In this document: piece after piece, positions 54,075-54,149 of the stretch
Layout of the letters: the number at the start of each line of letters is the position of its first letter
How positions within the stretch are numbered: the stretch's first letter is position 1
From: Gammaproteobacteria bacterium
GTDB lineage: Bacteria > Gemmatimonadota > Gemmatimonadetes > Longimicrobiales > Gaopeijiaceae
Reading direction: 5' to 3'
Assembly (NCBI GenBank): GCA_009840525.1
Contig: VXNP01000153.1
Coordinates: 1-54,149, forward strand
Length of the DNA: 54,149 nucleotides
Notes under the pieces: generated by a model
What the model saw: only the letters and a program-made list of their open reading frames with translations
Told to the model about the DNA's origin: nothing
Database searches by the model: none
Translations under genes and position numbers: made by a program

Positions 54075-54149
54075 CTGTATGATATACAAAACGTACGCGT
54101 CCGGAGATGATAGGCGTGTAGAACTCGGTGGTAGACGTTAGAATAAAAA
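54075..54149 (+). other. Adapter-derived sequence at the contig end
   Basis: The last 75 bases align without gaps to the Nextera transposase end and i5 tail: 33 bases (22 matches), an 8-base index-like stretch (54108-54115), then 34 bases (27 matches) with GTGTAGA, CTCGGTGGT and terminal AAAAA. The comparison relies on the adapter sequence as I remember it. The mismatches look like sequencing errors. Confidence 0.85.

Overview
The window is a 54,149-base, GC-rich (roughly two thirds G+C), densely packed bacterial sequence with about 48 protein-coding genes. I see no rRNA, tRNA, CRISPR array or intact mobile element, and no gene-free stretch longer than about 300 bases. Many stop/start overlaps (ATGA, GTGA, TTGA), several probable leaderless starts, TTG/GTG starts, many lipoproteins and beta-propeller proteins, and families such as PIG-L hydrolases, MacB-like permeases and amidases suggest an environmental heterotroph, perhaps Gemmatimonadota or a related phylum. 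This placement is an inference from gene content only. The right end is a contig end: the last 75 bases look like error-rich Nextera sequencing adapter, so the final gene is artificially terminated.

Layout. 1-3002: complete TRAP transporter (DctP-DctQ-DctM). 3055-3878: VapBC-type toxin-antitoxin pair whose antitoxin appears to carry two ribbon-helix-helix units. 4002-7309: divergent PaaK-like adenylate-forming ligase, then a small Tat lipoprotein and an amidase. 7394-12210: propeller lipoprotein, threonine dehydratase-like enzyme, EamA exporter, and a winged-helix regulator/SRPBCC pair with a clear leaderless promoter and operator. 12411-22689: one long minus-strand operon (OppB, OppC, a TIM-barrel protein, amidohydrolase, aminotransferase, Gfo/Idh/MocA oxidoreductase, OppD, OppF, sugar-lactone oxidase-like flavoprotein) that looks like uptake plus catabolism of a peptide- or amino-sugar-like compound. 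22850-23770: SRPBCC-like protein. 23872-28417: complete tripartite tricarboxylate transporter (TctC-TctB-TctA) coupled to an MmgE/PrpD enzyme.

28680-30680: an unusual fusion of a GPP34 (Golgi phosphoprotein 3-like) domain to a cytochrome P450. 30728-34849: SLC13 permease with four RCK_C domains, a decayed transposase fragment and two small membrane proteins. 34889-36867: a two-gene operon encoding a thioredoxin-like protein and a UGSC-family selenoprotein. The latter has an in-frame TGA (Sec96) followed by a hairpin whose GGUCU apical loop lies at the same distance from UGA as in E. coli fdhF. 36871-40662: DUF4143 ATPase, secreted metallo-beta-lactamase-fold enzyme, membrane protein with an M15-peptidase-like tail. 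40775-43724: AraC regulator and divergent alpha/beta hydrolase, then an ArsR regulator/VOC protein pair behind tandem operators. 43896-47561: HlyD adaptor and two MacB-like permeases without an ATPase. 47608-50720: AtoE-type fatty-acid transporter and a peptide-type substrate-binding lipoprotein. 50964-end: propeller lipoprotein and a PIG-L deacetylase cut by the contig end.

The strongest findings are the selenoprotein with its recoding hairpin, the GPP34-P450 fusion, the adapter-derived contig end, and the 32-bp tandem duplication that puts a micro-ORF between oppB and oppC.
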